NCBI GenBank assembly: GCA_003586115.2
Contig: QVOM02000053.1
Coordinates: forward strand, 2,904,392-2,968,391
DNA from: Salvator merianae
Taxonomy: Eukaryota; Chordata; Lepidosauria; Squamata; Teiidae
DNA: 64,000 nucleotides
Direction: 5' to 3'
Below are positions 1 to 12,930 of this stretch, piece after piece (the first letter of the stretch is position 1; each line of letters starts with the position of its first letter). The notes under the pieces were generated by a model that ran no database searches, was not told the origin of the DNA, and saw nothing but the letters and a program-made list of their open reading frames with translations. A program made the position numbers and the translations under genes.

Positions 1-2689
1 AAGACCAGATACAGTAGCCTCATTCACCAAATGCCTGTTATTAAAAGATAATCTTTTAATAAATGCTGAAAGGCTGTTACTACGGTTGTCTGGCTATCTC
101 CATGGGGTGACTATTCCATAGCTCGGGGGCTACAACTGAGAAGGCCCTCTTCTTTGACTCTGCAATATGCATTTCATCTAATGATGGAAAGACAAGGAGC
201 GCCTCCCCAGCAGACTTCAGTTTCTGGGGTCAGTCTATAAGGAAGGAGTCATGCCTTCAGATCCATGGGCCCCAAGTCACTTAGGGACATCCTGAGTTGG
301 ATCAGGAAGAAAATGTTCTCCTTTATCCCCATTCTAACAGTGTCAGCATTTTGGCCACTGCACAGCCATCTTTCCATCTTCTCAAATCCCAGCCATGCTT
401 GCTTGCTTTTCTCACTGATCCAATGTGTCCCCTTGTTAGTGGTGAGCTGGAATGCTGATGGTCTGGGAGCCTGAATGTTGTGTCTACCAGGTACTGGAGT
501 AAGGAGACGTAGGAAAGGAGAATGGTTTGGAACTCTTATATGCCTACTGCTTGCACCTATCTTTTGTATTCTGTTATCGCAAATAAATTAAGAACGTGAA
601 GCTTTCTATTTGGCCTATGCATGGACTTTTATGAGGCCTGGAAAAACAGCCTAAGTTGGTGAATTCTGACAAATGGCACAACAATGTTGGTATGCATACT
701 TCAGTTGCTATCTGAAGTAAGCAGCAGTAAAAAGTTCTCCAAATCATGGAACTTTGCAAAATTCGCCCCTCATGGATTTTACATACAAATATAAATCTAA
801 GCACTGTGCAGACTTGCTAACATGTTCCCAATATCTTCTGTGCAGTGAACAGAATGGTCCAAGATTCAAATCCCCCTCTCAGCCATAGAATATCATACAG
901 TGATCTTGGATCACTGCCTCTTGCTATTGAGAGGGCAAAATGAATAAGAGAATCATGTTCCCTACTTCCGCGTTGCCAGGTAAAAGGTGGAATGGAAATG
1001 CAAACACAGACAAACTCAGTAACACCTGCTTCTTCCAAAGATCCAAGCATTTAGACTAGTAAAAATGCAATTTAAACCATCTCAGGGTCTTCAGAGACTC
1101 CATTCACACTTAACAAATGCTCCTGGAAAGTCTCTAGTGCACTAGCCTAGAATCTGCTTAACAAAGCAGAGAATCACACAAATGAGGCTTTTCCAGAAGC
1201 AGCAGATGCTGTCTGGACAAAGCTCACTTCAAAAAAGTATCACGAGAAAAGACAGGTCTCGTCTTCTTGAAAACTAGAAACGTCAGAACTTAAGAGGAGC
1301 ACAGCTGCATTGGGCCAGGGACCCTCAAAAGTCCAGCAGCAGGACTTGAACCCAGGAGTACCATTTCCAGTCAGGTTTCTGAACAGTTCGTTCCAACTAC
1401 AAATTAATTAGAACTCTCCCCTATCCCTTGCTGTCAAATAGTCTTTGCTAGCTTTGTCCTCTGTGGACCCTTACACACTTGAAGGCTGGAAGAAGGGATG
1501 TGTGAGAAATTCCTGAAATAACTCTTCTCTGCAGAAGCTGTGACTCTACAGAGCATGAGATATTTGATTGGACATTTCTGCCGAGTTCATTGAGTAGAGG
1601 AGGCCTTTGGCCACCGTCCCAGTAATGTTTCCATGTAAACTTGGCCAGTAGCCATTATGTTTGATACAACTAGCTTATATAATGCCTTATTTTTCCTATA
1701 ATCTAGGGGCAGAGTAGAATATGACGTGTGTTAGGAATATTGCACTGAAAAATGCAGATAGTGTTTCAACTTTGTATACAAGGTCTACTTTCACAGCAGC
1801 ACTGACACAAACTCTGTAAGTATTGGGGCCTATGAGAGGAGAGGAAGAGAGATAAGTCATTAGTCCTACTCTCTCTCTTGTCACGATAGCTCTCCATCAC
1901 TCCTTGTACTGGGCAACCATGTTTGTACTGGGGAACTATAGATACATTGATAAGTCCCTAGTACAATCTAGAACCCTGAAGTTCTAGATTCTGTAAGGAA
2001 GACTACTTGCGTAAAACAGGCTATCTGCTGCAGAGTTCCAGACCCCAATGCATGGGGAGAAGTCAAGATGGCCTTCAGATGGTGATGCAACTGAAACAGT
2101 GGAGCTGGGAGCCGCATTCTGCTATCTGCCACATGCAGTTTTAGCTATCATGGCGGGATGATGAAGCTAAATAAGTCTAGAGGGGGTTGACAGTTAAACA
2201 AGCAAACTGACTGCCTCCTCCATGTTTTCTAGCATTTTTCCATAAGGGGAGGTAGATTTCAATCTTTGATCACACTAGAGCTCAGGGCTCTTGGCACAAT
2301 AGACACAAATGCATCATTCACTTGCAGAATTCCCCAGCACAACATGTCACAGTCACCTGTTTAGACAGCTTTTTAAAAAGAGGAGTTAGACAAACGTATG
2401 ACACGCTTCTGTAAAAGCTCGCCATGTTCAAAAGTCTCCTTATTTTGCACACACAGCTTCTCAGCTGTCAACGAGAAGCTCTCTAGCTCCAGTTGGAAAC
2501 CCACGCTGGATTGCTGGGCACTAGAAGCTGTCTTGGCTCCGTGCCAGTAAGTCTGTGAGAAGACGTGGTTAGATTCCATCTGCCATCAGTCCCAGCCTAA
2601 CAACATCTGGAAAGCTACAGGTTTCTCATCAAGCTTTTTGGTAGAGCTCTTGTCCACCTCAGCCTGGAAAGCCTTAGTTCCAATATGGC

Positions 2690-2805
2690 CAACCCCTGGC
2701 TCTCCAAATGCTGCAGAACTACAACTACATCATTCTTTGCCATTGGCCAAATGGACTCATGGGAGTTCTAATTTAGCAGCAGCTGGAGGACCATAGACCA
2801 ACCAG
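2690..2805. repeat. Dispersed 'ctccagatgttg..actacaactcc' type repeat
   Basis: The words ggctctccaaatgctgcaga, actacaactac, gccattggcc, atgggagttctaatt and gctggaggacca fit a palindromic amniote repeat. A related copy is at 57045-57185. Confidence 0.45.
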
Positions 2806-3859
2806 CCTTCCTTTCAGCTTTTAACACACAAACACAACTGTTCTACTGCTACAACTCCATGCCCTCCTCACCTTTCACCTAACCTAGCAAGGCACATCTT
2901 GGGTTTGTAATCAGCTCCACCCTCCTAACATAGGCGGGTGCCTTCCTAAGATTAGGCTACAGTACGGCTGTTGATATCTTAGAGCTCCACACAGCGATCT
3001 CCCATTTGGCCTCCTTCTCTCACCTCTACAACTTACATTGTTAACTGCTTGCCAACTTCTAATCAGAAAACAGGCATAAGCCTTGTAACAATCTGCCAAG
3101 AGTCTCATGTTGACAAAAACTGTGCTGGAAGAAGCCTGCATGCATTTCTTGATGACGGGTCTCAGATCTACACCACCTTCATTTCCAGCTCCTGGTTCTC
3201 CAGGGACCCACCTCCAAGGGCAGAAACTGCCCTTGGATGAGACAATTTTGCAGAGCAGGAAAACATGGTCTGGGAGATCCTTGCTTCCCTTGGGTTGCCA
3301 TGCAGATGGATGGAGGCAGCATGGCTGACATACCTGTGGCCATTTTTGCCTGAACTGATCAAGAGTCGGACAAAACATGGCACCCTCCTGGCACCGTTTC
3401 TGATCTTTACTGCAGAAACTTTGACGCTGGAGAACTTCTGTCGCGCAGCTTCAACAGCACAAGGATGGGAGGCTGCGGGCAGGCAGATGTCACACCTCTC
3501 ACCTGATTGGCTGGTGTGTGGATCCTACCTAAGTCCACCTCGAGTCTAGCTGGCTGTATCCCCTCTGCTCTGAAAGGAGATGTCTGTGGCTGGCCAGTCT
3601 ATTACAAACAGATGTGAATGTGAAAACAGCCAGGATACCATGCAGTGGGGAAAGTTAAACATAGCAGTTCCCAGAACCTCTTTTCTTGAGGCACTGGTCA
3701 TTAAGGAAGTTATGTAAGCTTTGTGAAAGCTGCCAAGTAAAAGACCTTACACAACGTAGCAGCCTTGGCAGGCCGCACTACAAACCATCCTAACACAGCC
3801 AGGTGCCAACAAACCTCTGGAGCACGTGGCAGGTGAAATGTTGCATGGCCAACACTCAG

Positions 3860-3992
3860 ACTGCATCCAGACATTGTTCACCGATTCCGCTATATTTGGA
3901 AATTCCAAAATGAAGCACGGATATTCTGGAACATCCATGCTTTACTCCGGAACACCCCAATAGAGTGGATTAAGTGACGTCTGGATGCAGCC
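3860..3992. mobile_element. Palindromic MITE-like element, family A copy 1
   Basis: Starts with ctgcatccagacat and ends with acgtctggatgcagcc, the inverse of the start. The interior has further inverted ggatattc/gaatatcc-type words. About 133 bases, no coding capacity. Related copies are at 33795-33912 and 36419-36560. Confidence 0.7.
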
Positions 3993-4008
3993 TCAGTTTA
4001 CACACCCA

Positions 4009-4234
4009 GGGCCAGGTCACACCTGAGTTTTAATCTGCCTTCAGTCCACTTTTGGATTGAAAAAAACCCATCAGCAAAGTGACTGATCATTTTCATTCCA
4101 CCTTATCTAACCCAAAGGTGGATCTTTTGAGTTAAATAATGCAGAAAGAAAATGTCTTATGACTTCACTGATGTGTTCTCTCAGTCTGAAAGCGGATCAA
4201 AGCTGGATTAAAACTTAGGTGTGACTGGGTCCCC
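4009..4234. mobile_element. Palindromic element, family B, full copy
   Basis: The left end gggccaggtcacacctgag, then ttttaatc, is inverted at the right end as gattaaaac followed by ttaggtgtgactgggtccc. About 226 bases. The inner words cagtccacttttggattga and cagcaaagtgactg recur in the half copies at 16388 and 34741. Confidence 0.75.
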
Positions 4235-4849
4235 AGTGTCTGCTCCGTCAACAAATGCATACTAAGGTATTCAGAAACAGCCGCGTGTGAGAGCATGCAG
4301 TAGAAATGTCCAGGTTTGGTGCTTAGAGCTTAGATCTCTTAGATTTAATTCCATTAGTAGCTTTCCACTCCTTATGAATGAACAGATTTTTTTTCCCAAC
4401 ACACCGGCAACCTTACACTCCAGCTGTGGTGAAAACGTTACGCACACCCACTGCCAAGAGCATGACCCTTTACGATCTTGCCCCAAAAGCAAAGAATCCA
4501 CTTTTTTTGCCAGAGAACCAACTTTGGAGTGGGGGCTGGGGGGGGGGCATGTAGAAATTGGGAAAAGAGAAGAGAAGGAGGTTAAAAAAACCCCACCAAC
4601 TAAATTACTTAGTGGGGGGCTCCTAATATCTTTAAAGTTTTTTTTTTAATGCACTCACACCTCTGCTTCCTGACGTATCACAGGGTGGAAAGTTTACTGC
4701 TCCGCCAAAATGACCCTGCAGTCTTTTTGTCCGCCCTTGTCGTAGGGTGCTTTACATACACAGGAAACCGCTTTGGAGATTTTAGAGTAAGAGATTCGGC
4801 GTCTAAAACGCCTTAAACAAAGAGGAGCAAAATCCCCAGATGTCTAGTT

Positions 4850-6110
4850 AGCAGCAGCGGCCCCAAGAAACGTTTCAGTCAGAGACTTACGTAAATCTTG
4901 TCACCGCCTTCACGCGCATTGTGTAACCACCGGATCCCCAGTGGCACAGTGCTCACCCAAGCGACAGAGATCGCGTTTCCCCTGGACTCGTCCTCCCCCC
5001 CCCCCACGCCTTTCCTAACTTCCTTCGGCTGAAAGGGACACCGATCTCCCCCCCCCCCCCNNNNNNNNNNNNNNNNNNNNNNNNNNNNNNNNNNNNNNNN
5101 NNNNNNNNNNNNNNNNNNNNNNNNNNNNNNNNNNNNNNNNNNNNNNNNNNNNNNNNNNNNNNNNNNNNNNNNNNNNNNNNNNNNNNNNNNNNNACCGATC
5201 CCCCCCCCCCCATCATCTCCTCGTGTACCCGGCCGGGCGTCGGAGAGAGGTAAGCGCCAGCACCACGCTGTGCAGGAAGAACAGCCCGTCTTGATCTCGG
5301 ATGCCTTCTCACGCGACCGATCTTTATTTTTAAATGCACGTATTTCTCACCATGCCCTGGGGGAGCCGGGCAGTCTGGGTGTGTGTGTGTGTGGGGGGGA
5401 AGAGCAGGCTTTTAAACCAGTCCTGCAAGCGTGGGCTTACCTCGAGAAAGCCGGTGTGGGATTGCAAAAGAGAAACTTTTCTGCCGCAAGTGCCAGCCGC
5501 GAGCCTCTCTACGAATGAGCCAGACAGTGGTTTCTAGAAGAAATACTTCCTCTCCCGGCTCGCTCCCTTGCTTATATAGAGTATTTCGGGAGGCCAGCGC
5601 AGAGGAGGCGGCGCTCGAGAGAAAACCTCTGCTAAGCATGAGTCAGCACGCGTGTGGCTTTGCTTAGTCACGTTTGGAGCGGCTGCTGCTGCTGCTGCTG
5701 CAGCTGGGCGCCGGCAAGTTCAGCTGGGAGCGCAGCCGGGGAAGGCGAGGGGTCGCCAGGGAGTCGGCTCGAGCCCGGATAGAATCGCCTTGCTTGGCTA
5801 CCAGGGGTGCAGAGGCAGTTTCATAGCGAAAAGGATCAGACCCATCTGCGCCTGAGGTGTAATCCAGCCTCACTGGCGAACTGGAGCGTAAGAGTGACCA
5901 AGAGCGTCCAAGGACTGGGAACACTGGGCCGTTTCGCACTTTCCGCCTCGGAATGTTCGAATCTGGCTGAGGAATCTGCGCGGGAACGCCAGCGTCTGAA
6001 CAGGGCCATTTCCAAGCCGCTCTCGAACCGCTTTTCAAAATCTGTGGCTGCAGCCCTAGAAGCAGTTTAAAAGGCAACCTTGGCATTTGGGAACTTCCCT
6101 GTGTAGACAT
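4850..6110. promoter_or_regulatory. Orphan CpG island with TATA-type promoter
   Basis: CpG-rich DNA surrounds the gap and continues to about 6050. A TATA-like tatataga (5573-5580) is followed about 60 bases later by a Maf/AP-1-type site (catgagtcagca, about 5638-5649) and a short CTG/CAG triplet run (about 5683-5702). ORFs on both strands across it (for example 5652-5855 + and 5664-6110 -) resemble no protein I know. It probably starts a transcript whose coding exons lie outside the window, or a long non-coding RNA. Direction is unresolved; the TATA favours +. Confidence 0.5.
5061..5193. other. Assembly gap, 133 N, inside a poly-C context
   Basis: The gap is bordered by runs of ten or more C on both sides, each preceded by a similar 'ccgatc' word. 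The missing DNA is therefore probably a C-rich (G-rich on the other strand) tandem tract that sequencing did not read through. Any protein predicted across it is meaningless. Confidence 0.95.
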
Positions 6111-7190
6111 GGGACTAAAGAAATGTTCGCCCCGAACAATAATCCGCTATCCTGCACTGTTCTTTTTCTAAGCACATAAGGCGGCACTTTATTTCCCATT
6201 TGTTATACTTCTGTCCAAGGACGTCCGATGGAGTCACCATCTCCAGCCCGACTGCAGGTTCACATGCCAAAGGACCCCTTAATACGGATTAAGGGTGCGT
6301 GTAGTACACTTCTAGACTTCATAGACCTGAACGTTAGTGCGGATCTAGGAGGCCACGCACCCTGCTGGTCCGCTCTATCTGTATTTGACAGAGCCTGAGC
6401 CAGATCAAGGACGCCTTCATCTGGATCACCGGTGGACCCGTTTAATCAGGTCTACCTGCAGACCAATGTGGCCCTGATCCAAAACATGGGAGGCATGCAG
6501 AAGGCATTGCCTCCTGTGTTCGGGATCACCAAGGGGTACCTTTCAGCGGCACTCCATAGTGCGCCATCAGAAGTGCCCCCCAGAGGCCCTGAGGCTAAGA
6601 ACTTTTGTTCCTAGCTCTCGGAAGCATGATGGTGCAGCCATTGCGGCCACCATGTGGACTGATCTGAATCGGCGCTGTCTGTAGACGACACGGATCCAGC
6701 CCACGCCTTCACGTAGCCGGGATCAGTGGGCTAGGCTATTCCAAACCCACTGATCCTGACCAAACACAGGTACGTGTGGAAGGGGCCAAAGTTCCAGGAA
6801 CCAAAGGCAAATTCATTGCTGGGGGGCTCATCAAAATGAACCTTGATATGCCTACCTAGTGCCCTGTTTTAAGGACAGTTCCCCTCCAATTTTGCTCTAG
6901 CTTTGTAAAGGTTTAGCCACAACTTGCTCCAGTGTAAATAGTTGAATGGTTACCTTAATTTTGAAGCATGTCTTTTCTTGTTTTTTCTCACAATACACCT
7001 TGTATGCTAAATAAATACTATGAAGTTAGAAAGTATCTGATGTTTTCAAAATACTCTACAGGAAAGTTGACACACCTGCAGTCTTACAATGAGATAAGAT
7101 ATCAGGAAAGGGAAATGAGAAACAATGAGGAAACAATGACTAAACAAATTCGATGGAACCAGGCAGATCACTTCTATTCCAAGGCCTTCT

Positions 7191-7225
7191 GGGCCCCATC
7201 TACACCTAAGTTTTAATCCAGAGAG
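7191..7225. mobile_element. Palindromic element, family B, terminal fragment
   Basis: Only the terminal repeat is left: gggccccatctacacctaag then ttttaatccag. Confidence 0.45.
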
Positions 7226-7340
7226 AAAGGGGTTGTCACAAATATTCCATTGCCGAAAGGTCCAAAAAAACATGGAGCTGCTTCTCATGATGTTTAGCTG
7301 AAATCCACTTTCCTAAAATTTCCAGTTGTTGAGTCTAGGG

Positions 7341-7478
7341 CGGTGGTTCTCAAAAGTATGGATCTCCAATCCAGATGGTCCTAAAGAACAACTCCCAGCA
7401 TTCCATGGGGGCTGGCACAAGATGTTGGGAGTAGAATGTTGACAGTTATGATGGAAGACCACAGTTTGAGGACCACTG
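7341..7478. mobile_element. hAT-type non-autonomous element
   Basis: Ends cggtggttctcaaa and tttgaggaccactg are inverse and of the CAGTGG type usual in hAT elements. The flanks gtctaggg (7333-7340) and gtctaagt (7479-7486) look like a diverged 8-bp target duplication. 138 bases. Confidence 0.65.
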
Positions 7479-8904
7479 GTCTAAGTCTGCCCTGTGGAGC
7501 AATGGAGAACATGTCTGCTCCATTTTATAAGTGACAATTTTTGAGATCACTGACAGCAACAATTTCCCCTTATCTTCTCTTATCCAAGGGAAGGTGCTGC
7601 ACTTTTTCTTTTTCAATGGCTTCTCACAGGACTTTGAGCCGATTCTCAATTTTTTTCCCTACTGCAGATCTTCTATCAACCACCAAACGATTTTTCTGCC
7701 CCTGTCCTAGTATATGAAGCCACTCTTGGCTTGCTAAAATCACAAGCTGCTTAGAAAATGTCCTTACTTTCTGGACATCAACCAACTTCTTCTTATTTTG
7801 CTGTGAAGCTACCCTTGGCCATAATATTAATAACAAAGGAATCTGGTCACATCATGATAAGGAAAGGATTTTCACCAGCGCTTGCACCATAGAACGGAAG
7901 TTCATCCAATGCAGGCTATGACGTAATAGCAATAAAGAACAGGGCTCCCTTCTGCTTTCAATCCGTATAAGAGATTTTTCTTGGTAGTTAAAGAATTACA
8001 GTAAAATGCAGGTACTTTCCATCTTGGCCTGGGGTTGGCATTCCAGTAATGGGACATCACCAAGAATGAATCACACTTTCAGATTGTCCCTTACCTCACC
8101 TCTGGAAGTGAAGGCAGCCAAAAAAAAGCTTCCATTGCATATCCTGGGTTTTTTTTTTAAATTAATTTTTTAAGTTTCAAAGAGGAACTATAAACATTTA
8201 ATACAATAAGAAAGGATAAATAGAAAGATGACTTCTGATCTCCATCACACTGACTGCCAGTTGCTTCTCTTCCTTCTATAATCTCTTCCCAAGAAAAATC
8301 TATTATCGCCCAATCTTCACATGGGTTTCATGCAAACCAAAGCAGCCTGTGGTTCAAAAAAGGTTCTGCTGAACTGAACACAAGGGGTTCTAAAGAACCA
8401 AGCAAATCACAGGAAACCAAGGCTAGTTCTCAAGGGCTCAAATCAAACTCGAACCGATGGCAGTTTGGGAAAAAAAATGGTTCAAGCTGAACGCAAACCA
8501 AAGGCGGATCGTTTCGATTCGACTGAACCATTATATTTCGGTTCGTGCACATCTCTGTTGCCAATTCTTTAGAAAAGTTACAGTCGTCTTATCTCTAAGC
8601 AAACGTGTCAATTTATCCATCTCGGCCAACTCTTCCATTGCAGATTTTTATGACATCATAGGCAGTCCACTCCGTGCAAAAGAAGGAAGTCCATTGAGAT
8701 GACTGGACTGTAGGCCACACCTTGTGCTGGTAAGCAACTGTCTCAATGGTCTTGGTGTTTTACAATCTTGTTACATTTCCCTCTGTCACGCTTCTGTTTT
8801 ACTGGAAGAACTTGCAGCAGCCTTTTGCCAATACAATAACCTGTTTGTGATTTAGTGCTCTCACAGGTCCTTTGTTGCCTCAGCTTTTGATGTTACTACA
8901 TGCT

Positions 8905-9060
8905 GTCAATCCTCCCAAGTTTCTCTGTCGCTGTTTTACCCTCACGACAACCCTGTGAGCAAGCCAGAAACCTAGGTCACCCTATGAGTTTCTCCAGACA
9001 TTGGGGGTCTGAACCCTGAACTCCTGGGCTTTAGCGCTCTGATCACTAGCTCACATACAG
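8905..9060 (-). mobile_element. MIR-like SINE core, decayed
   Basis: ctcacgacaaccctgtgagc, then ctgaaccctgaactcctggg and gctctgatcactagctcac, resembles the inverted MIR-type SINE layout common in amniotes. Confidence 0.4.
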
Positions 9061-10039
9061 ATCCTAGATGAGGCGTGGAGCAGTTTGCCATTCTGTGCCC
9101 CTTCTCTGCTTTCCTGGCCATATTTGGTATAGCACAAATGATGGGTACATCTACTTCACCTGTCGTCACAGTCTGCTGGCCGAAGGAAGCAAGGTGGGAC
9201 CTGCATACCATTCAGACTGGGACCAGAACACACATGGGGAGCTTAAATAAATACACACCAATCTCAGCAGACCGTCAAAAATTCCAGAAGTCCCCTTTTT
9301 TGCTTCCTGGCCCCTGGCAAAAAGCCAGTCTCATACATCAGTAGTGGTAATATGTACCTCCCATCACCTTTCTCCTAGCTAGCCCAACTGGTCCTTTTTG
9401 GAGCCTGGACAGAGTGATTCCACCTCTTGCTACATTGGGCTGTGTGACCCATTATTGATGCTTCGGGGTCTACCTGGGCTTCTAAGTATCTATCACAACC
9501 TGTGCTGTTTTCGCCTTGAGTTTCAGAGGAAGAATATTAAGGGGCACCGTTTAACCTCATGGACCTATTAAAAACGCGGATTGACAATAATGCCCTACAC
9601 TTCTGTTGATTTATTTTGGGAGCCGCCTGGCAGCTACACTCAACACAGAGGAAGCATAAACCTGCCAACGGTTACGGTCGATGCCTTCATGTTTAGAGCA
9701 GACTTTATATAACAGAGGAGAACAAACAGTTCTTCTTTTCTGAACTGAACTGTACTTTGTCCAGCAGGGTTCTCATTCAGAGGCCCTTTGACTGTGTTCA
9801 CGTGCCAGTTTGCTTTCTGAATCACACAAGGCAAGATGCCCCGGGGCACTGTATTCACCCACAAATGGCCTTTCACACAGTCTGGCACTTATTCACTGGG
9901 CTGCTTGCATGCATGTGCTCCACAGGCTTTAATGTCAGATGAAAGCGGCCCCTTAGAGCAATCTGGACCATGACCTGTTCCAGAGGTCCGTTTGGATACA
10001 ACATCACTGCTCAATCTTCGGCGTGCTTGCTCAGACTTC

Positions 10040-10200
10040 TGGCCTGCTGGGTTACAGATCTGTGGCTGCAGCTTGGTAGCAGAACAAGTGCCTGGAGAGC
10101 TGAGGGTCCATGGTTAGATTCCTGGCACCTTCCAGGAAGAAAGCAATGCCCTACCACTTCAGTATCTTCAGCAAGCAAACTCCCTGAGGCATCCATGTAA
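10040..10200 (+). mobile_element. tRNA-derived SINE piece
   Basis: tggctgcagcttggtagcag, gtgcctggagagctgagggt then ccatggttagattcctggc reads as decayed A and B boxes, followed by a cttccaggaagaaagcaatg body. Confidence 0.4.
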
Positions 10201-10622
10201 TCACCAGGCCTTGACCTCGACTTGACGGTACTGGACTCTTTGAAGCAAAGTGGACAAAGAACAAAAACCCTGCTGTCCATTTTTTCTGTCCCGGTCACAT
10301 TCAGGAGTACATGCTTACACAGCTACACTCAAGTTCATCATAGGCAGTCATAGGCGAACGACACCTTGTGGCTTTGCATCCATATGTCCATAACTCAAAC
10401 CCAAACCCAGACCTTTTGCCATTCATTGTCCTCTGTCCAGTTGTCTGAGGTCTCTTCAAAATATACTCCTATATTCGTGAAAATCCATTGAAGTCAAACT
10501 TCAAATCTTGGGGACCTGGCCAATTTATGGGGTGAAGATCCATCCACAAATTTCTCTATAAGTAGCTGTGCAATTTTTCAGCTGTTCATGGGGAGAAAAT
10601 AAACATTCTTGGGAAACTGTTC

Positions 10623-10623
<1 letters not shown>

Positions 10624-10671
<48 letters not shown>
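10624..10671. repeat. (AT)n microsatellite
   Basis: An uninterrupted run of alternating a/t after a short atatatatacat start. Simple repeat. Confidence 0.9.
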
Positions 10672-10672
<1 letters not shown>

Positions 10673-12424
10673 CATCCATGTTCAAATATTAACAGCAACC
10701 CTTGTATACCTTTCTGTTCTCCTGGAACTAGGAAAAAGTTCATCTGGATTCCTCTTTTGGCGTCCACTTCAGCTACACATGATAGGATTTTTGATACAAA
10801 TATAGTGTCTGGAGACCATTCAGGGTGAATGATCTCTTGAGTTTATTTGTTCACCTTGTTTCATCCAAAGTTAAAGATTAATAGCGAGTGGGGTGGCTGA
10901 AACGCTTGACTTCTTTGCAAATGGGGATAAATCAACCAGAAGAAGAATTCAAGCTCAGCCGTCCAAAACATTTCTTTTTCTAGCACTGCAGTCTAGATAT
11001 TGTAGCAAAGTGGTTTGAAGTGGGCCATTGAAAAGCTGCACAGATGACCTCAGAGGTCTTTTGATAACTCATAAGGTGGCCATGTGCGAGGAAAAAGGAC
11101 CTAGACTGAGAAATATGTATAAGCCATGTCCGTATTAGGCTGGTAGACCATACTACAGAGCTGTATACTGGAAGGACATACACTCTGGTAGACTGCTCCA
11201 TCCGCACTGGATGAAGTGTTACAGTGGACTATGGCACCAAAAGGAGGGTAGAGCCTGCTCTGAGTGTGGACTGCTTGTAAGGTACCCATTACACAGCACT
11301 TCAGGGTGGTATACTGGACCAGCGGATTGTGTGCAAATGACATTCGAACGATGCTCTGGTTTGCCATAGCTGATACATCCAATACCATTCTACCGAGCAC
11401 TCGGAATCTTCTGGAAACCTGGCCACTTCAGAGGCCAGGAACTTTCATGTCATGTATCTCCACCTCTGTTCTGTCTCCATGTTGGTTTTCCACCTCCATT
11501 TTGCCTGCAAGGACTGCTAACAAGAGAGGGTGCAATTTCAAGAACAGTCTCCACCCTTTGTTGGGAGGGAAAGTGGTGTATCTTTGCCCTCTTCGCCTTC
11601 AGTTTTCCGTGATCTTGATGCACCAAGTTAAATCTTCTCACAGGACAACACCTTGGTACTTATCAATCAACAGTTGAGAGCGCTGGGCTTTATATAAGCC
11701 TTCAATCACCACCATAACACACCCAACTTCTGTCAAACATCCTCTGTTTAAGAAGTGAACATACCATTACCAACCATTCTTTTCATCACCTGATAATCTC
11801 CTTTTAGTCACTTCTACAGTTTTGATTTTACAAGTCGATACCTGGTTATGGGCCTCTAAACGCAGTCATCCAACAAAGAGGCCCATCAAAAACAGATCCA
11901 AAATATGCATTACCCTGACCAGAAGTGTAATTCTAGTTGGTGAAAAGACTTCCAACCTCACCTTGCCCAAGCTACTTTCCAAGACCTGATGCAGGAACTG
12001 TTCTTGCATTACCTCCACTGATTCAGGTGTCAGAATGGCCGCCTCTAAGCGTGGAAAATAGGGAGAAAGAGATGTGTCTGGGCGTGAACAATAACCACCA
12101 CCACCACCCAACCCTAAGAGATTCCTGGCACCTTCCTTTGACTTTCCCGCTTTTTTTACTCAATGCTCCCTGGTTTTAGGTGCTCTTTATTTTCCATTTA
12201 ATGCCTCTAGCTGCGTCTCTTCTAAGACAAAAAAGCTCATCATTTGTTCTCAGAAAGGGCAACGCCCTTTCCTCTAGTAGATAATTTGAATATCTGTTTA
12301 TCCCTCCGGCTCCTTCTCTGAGGAGGGAAGGTGCGAGAAAGACAGGAACCTCCTTGTTTCCTCCTCCAGTGTTGTTTTATAAGCCCTTTTCACACGGGAC
12401 ACTGTCCCGGGATAGGAAGGGGTC

Positions 12425-12930
12425 CAGAGGTCTCCCTTCCACACTGTGGTGCAGTTCATCCGCAGTCCTGTGCGGATGGAGGACTGACAAGGCTAGGGCA
12501 CCCAAAAAGGTGTCCAAGTCTGGTTCACCGATAGACCTTGATTTTGAGGTCTACCAATGTTCTAGGGGACGGCGCATCAGACCTCAGAGGCATGAGGACA
12601 CCACATCACCATGGTCTCGTATATTGTGGGGGGGCATTTCAGGGGCAGAACAAGGTATGCCACCGAAATGGGGGGGGCAGGAACTCCAAAGGCCTGGAAC
12701 TTTAATTCCTGTGTGAACCAAGAAGGAGTCTATGGGTCCCCCTTCCACATGCTGGTGCGGTTCACGGGAAGCCCCACAGCCTCCTAGTACACTCCATCTG
12801 CACAGGACAGAGCATAGATCAGACTAGGGCACCCAAAATGTCATTCAGATCTGGTTTACCAGTAGATCTCTTTTTCGAGGTCTACTGGTATACTAGGGGG
12901 TGGTATACCGGACCATGGAGGTATTTACTG
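12425..12930 (+). repeat. Two diverged direct copies, about 200 bp each
   Basis: Segments at about 12425-12630 and 12735-12930 share the same order of words: tcccccttccaca..tggtgc.gttca, ctagggcacccaaaa, cagatctggtt.acc..tagac, gaggtctac and taggggg. An ancient tandem or nested repeat. No coding frame survives in both. Confidence 0.6.

Larger units (their letters stand above)
1..4849. other. Intergenic, repeat-bearing, no gene recognised
   Basis: It contains a LINE-tail-like fragment (about 100-190), a 'ctccaaatgctg..actacaactac' repeat (about 2690-2805), and one copy each of palindromic families A (3860-3992) and B (4009-4234). ORFs of up to about 155 codons on opposite strands at 2911-3549 overlap each other and show no family resemblance. 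Confidence 0.6.

Noticed and set aside
2911..3549. Overlapping ORFs of 94-155 codons on both strands
   Set aside because: They compete with each other, have no family resemblance, and have neither splice nor promoter context.
4953..5339. ORF crossing the N gap
   Set aside because: A third of it is undetermined sequence; glycine runs come from poly-C.
5664..6110. 148-codon minus-strand ORF in the CpG island
   Set aside because: G+C-rich DNA has few stops. The serine run is the reverse reading of a CTG tract and no domain is visible.
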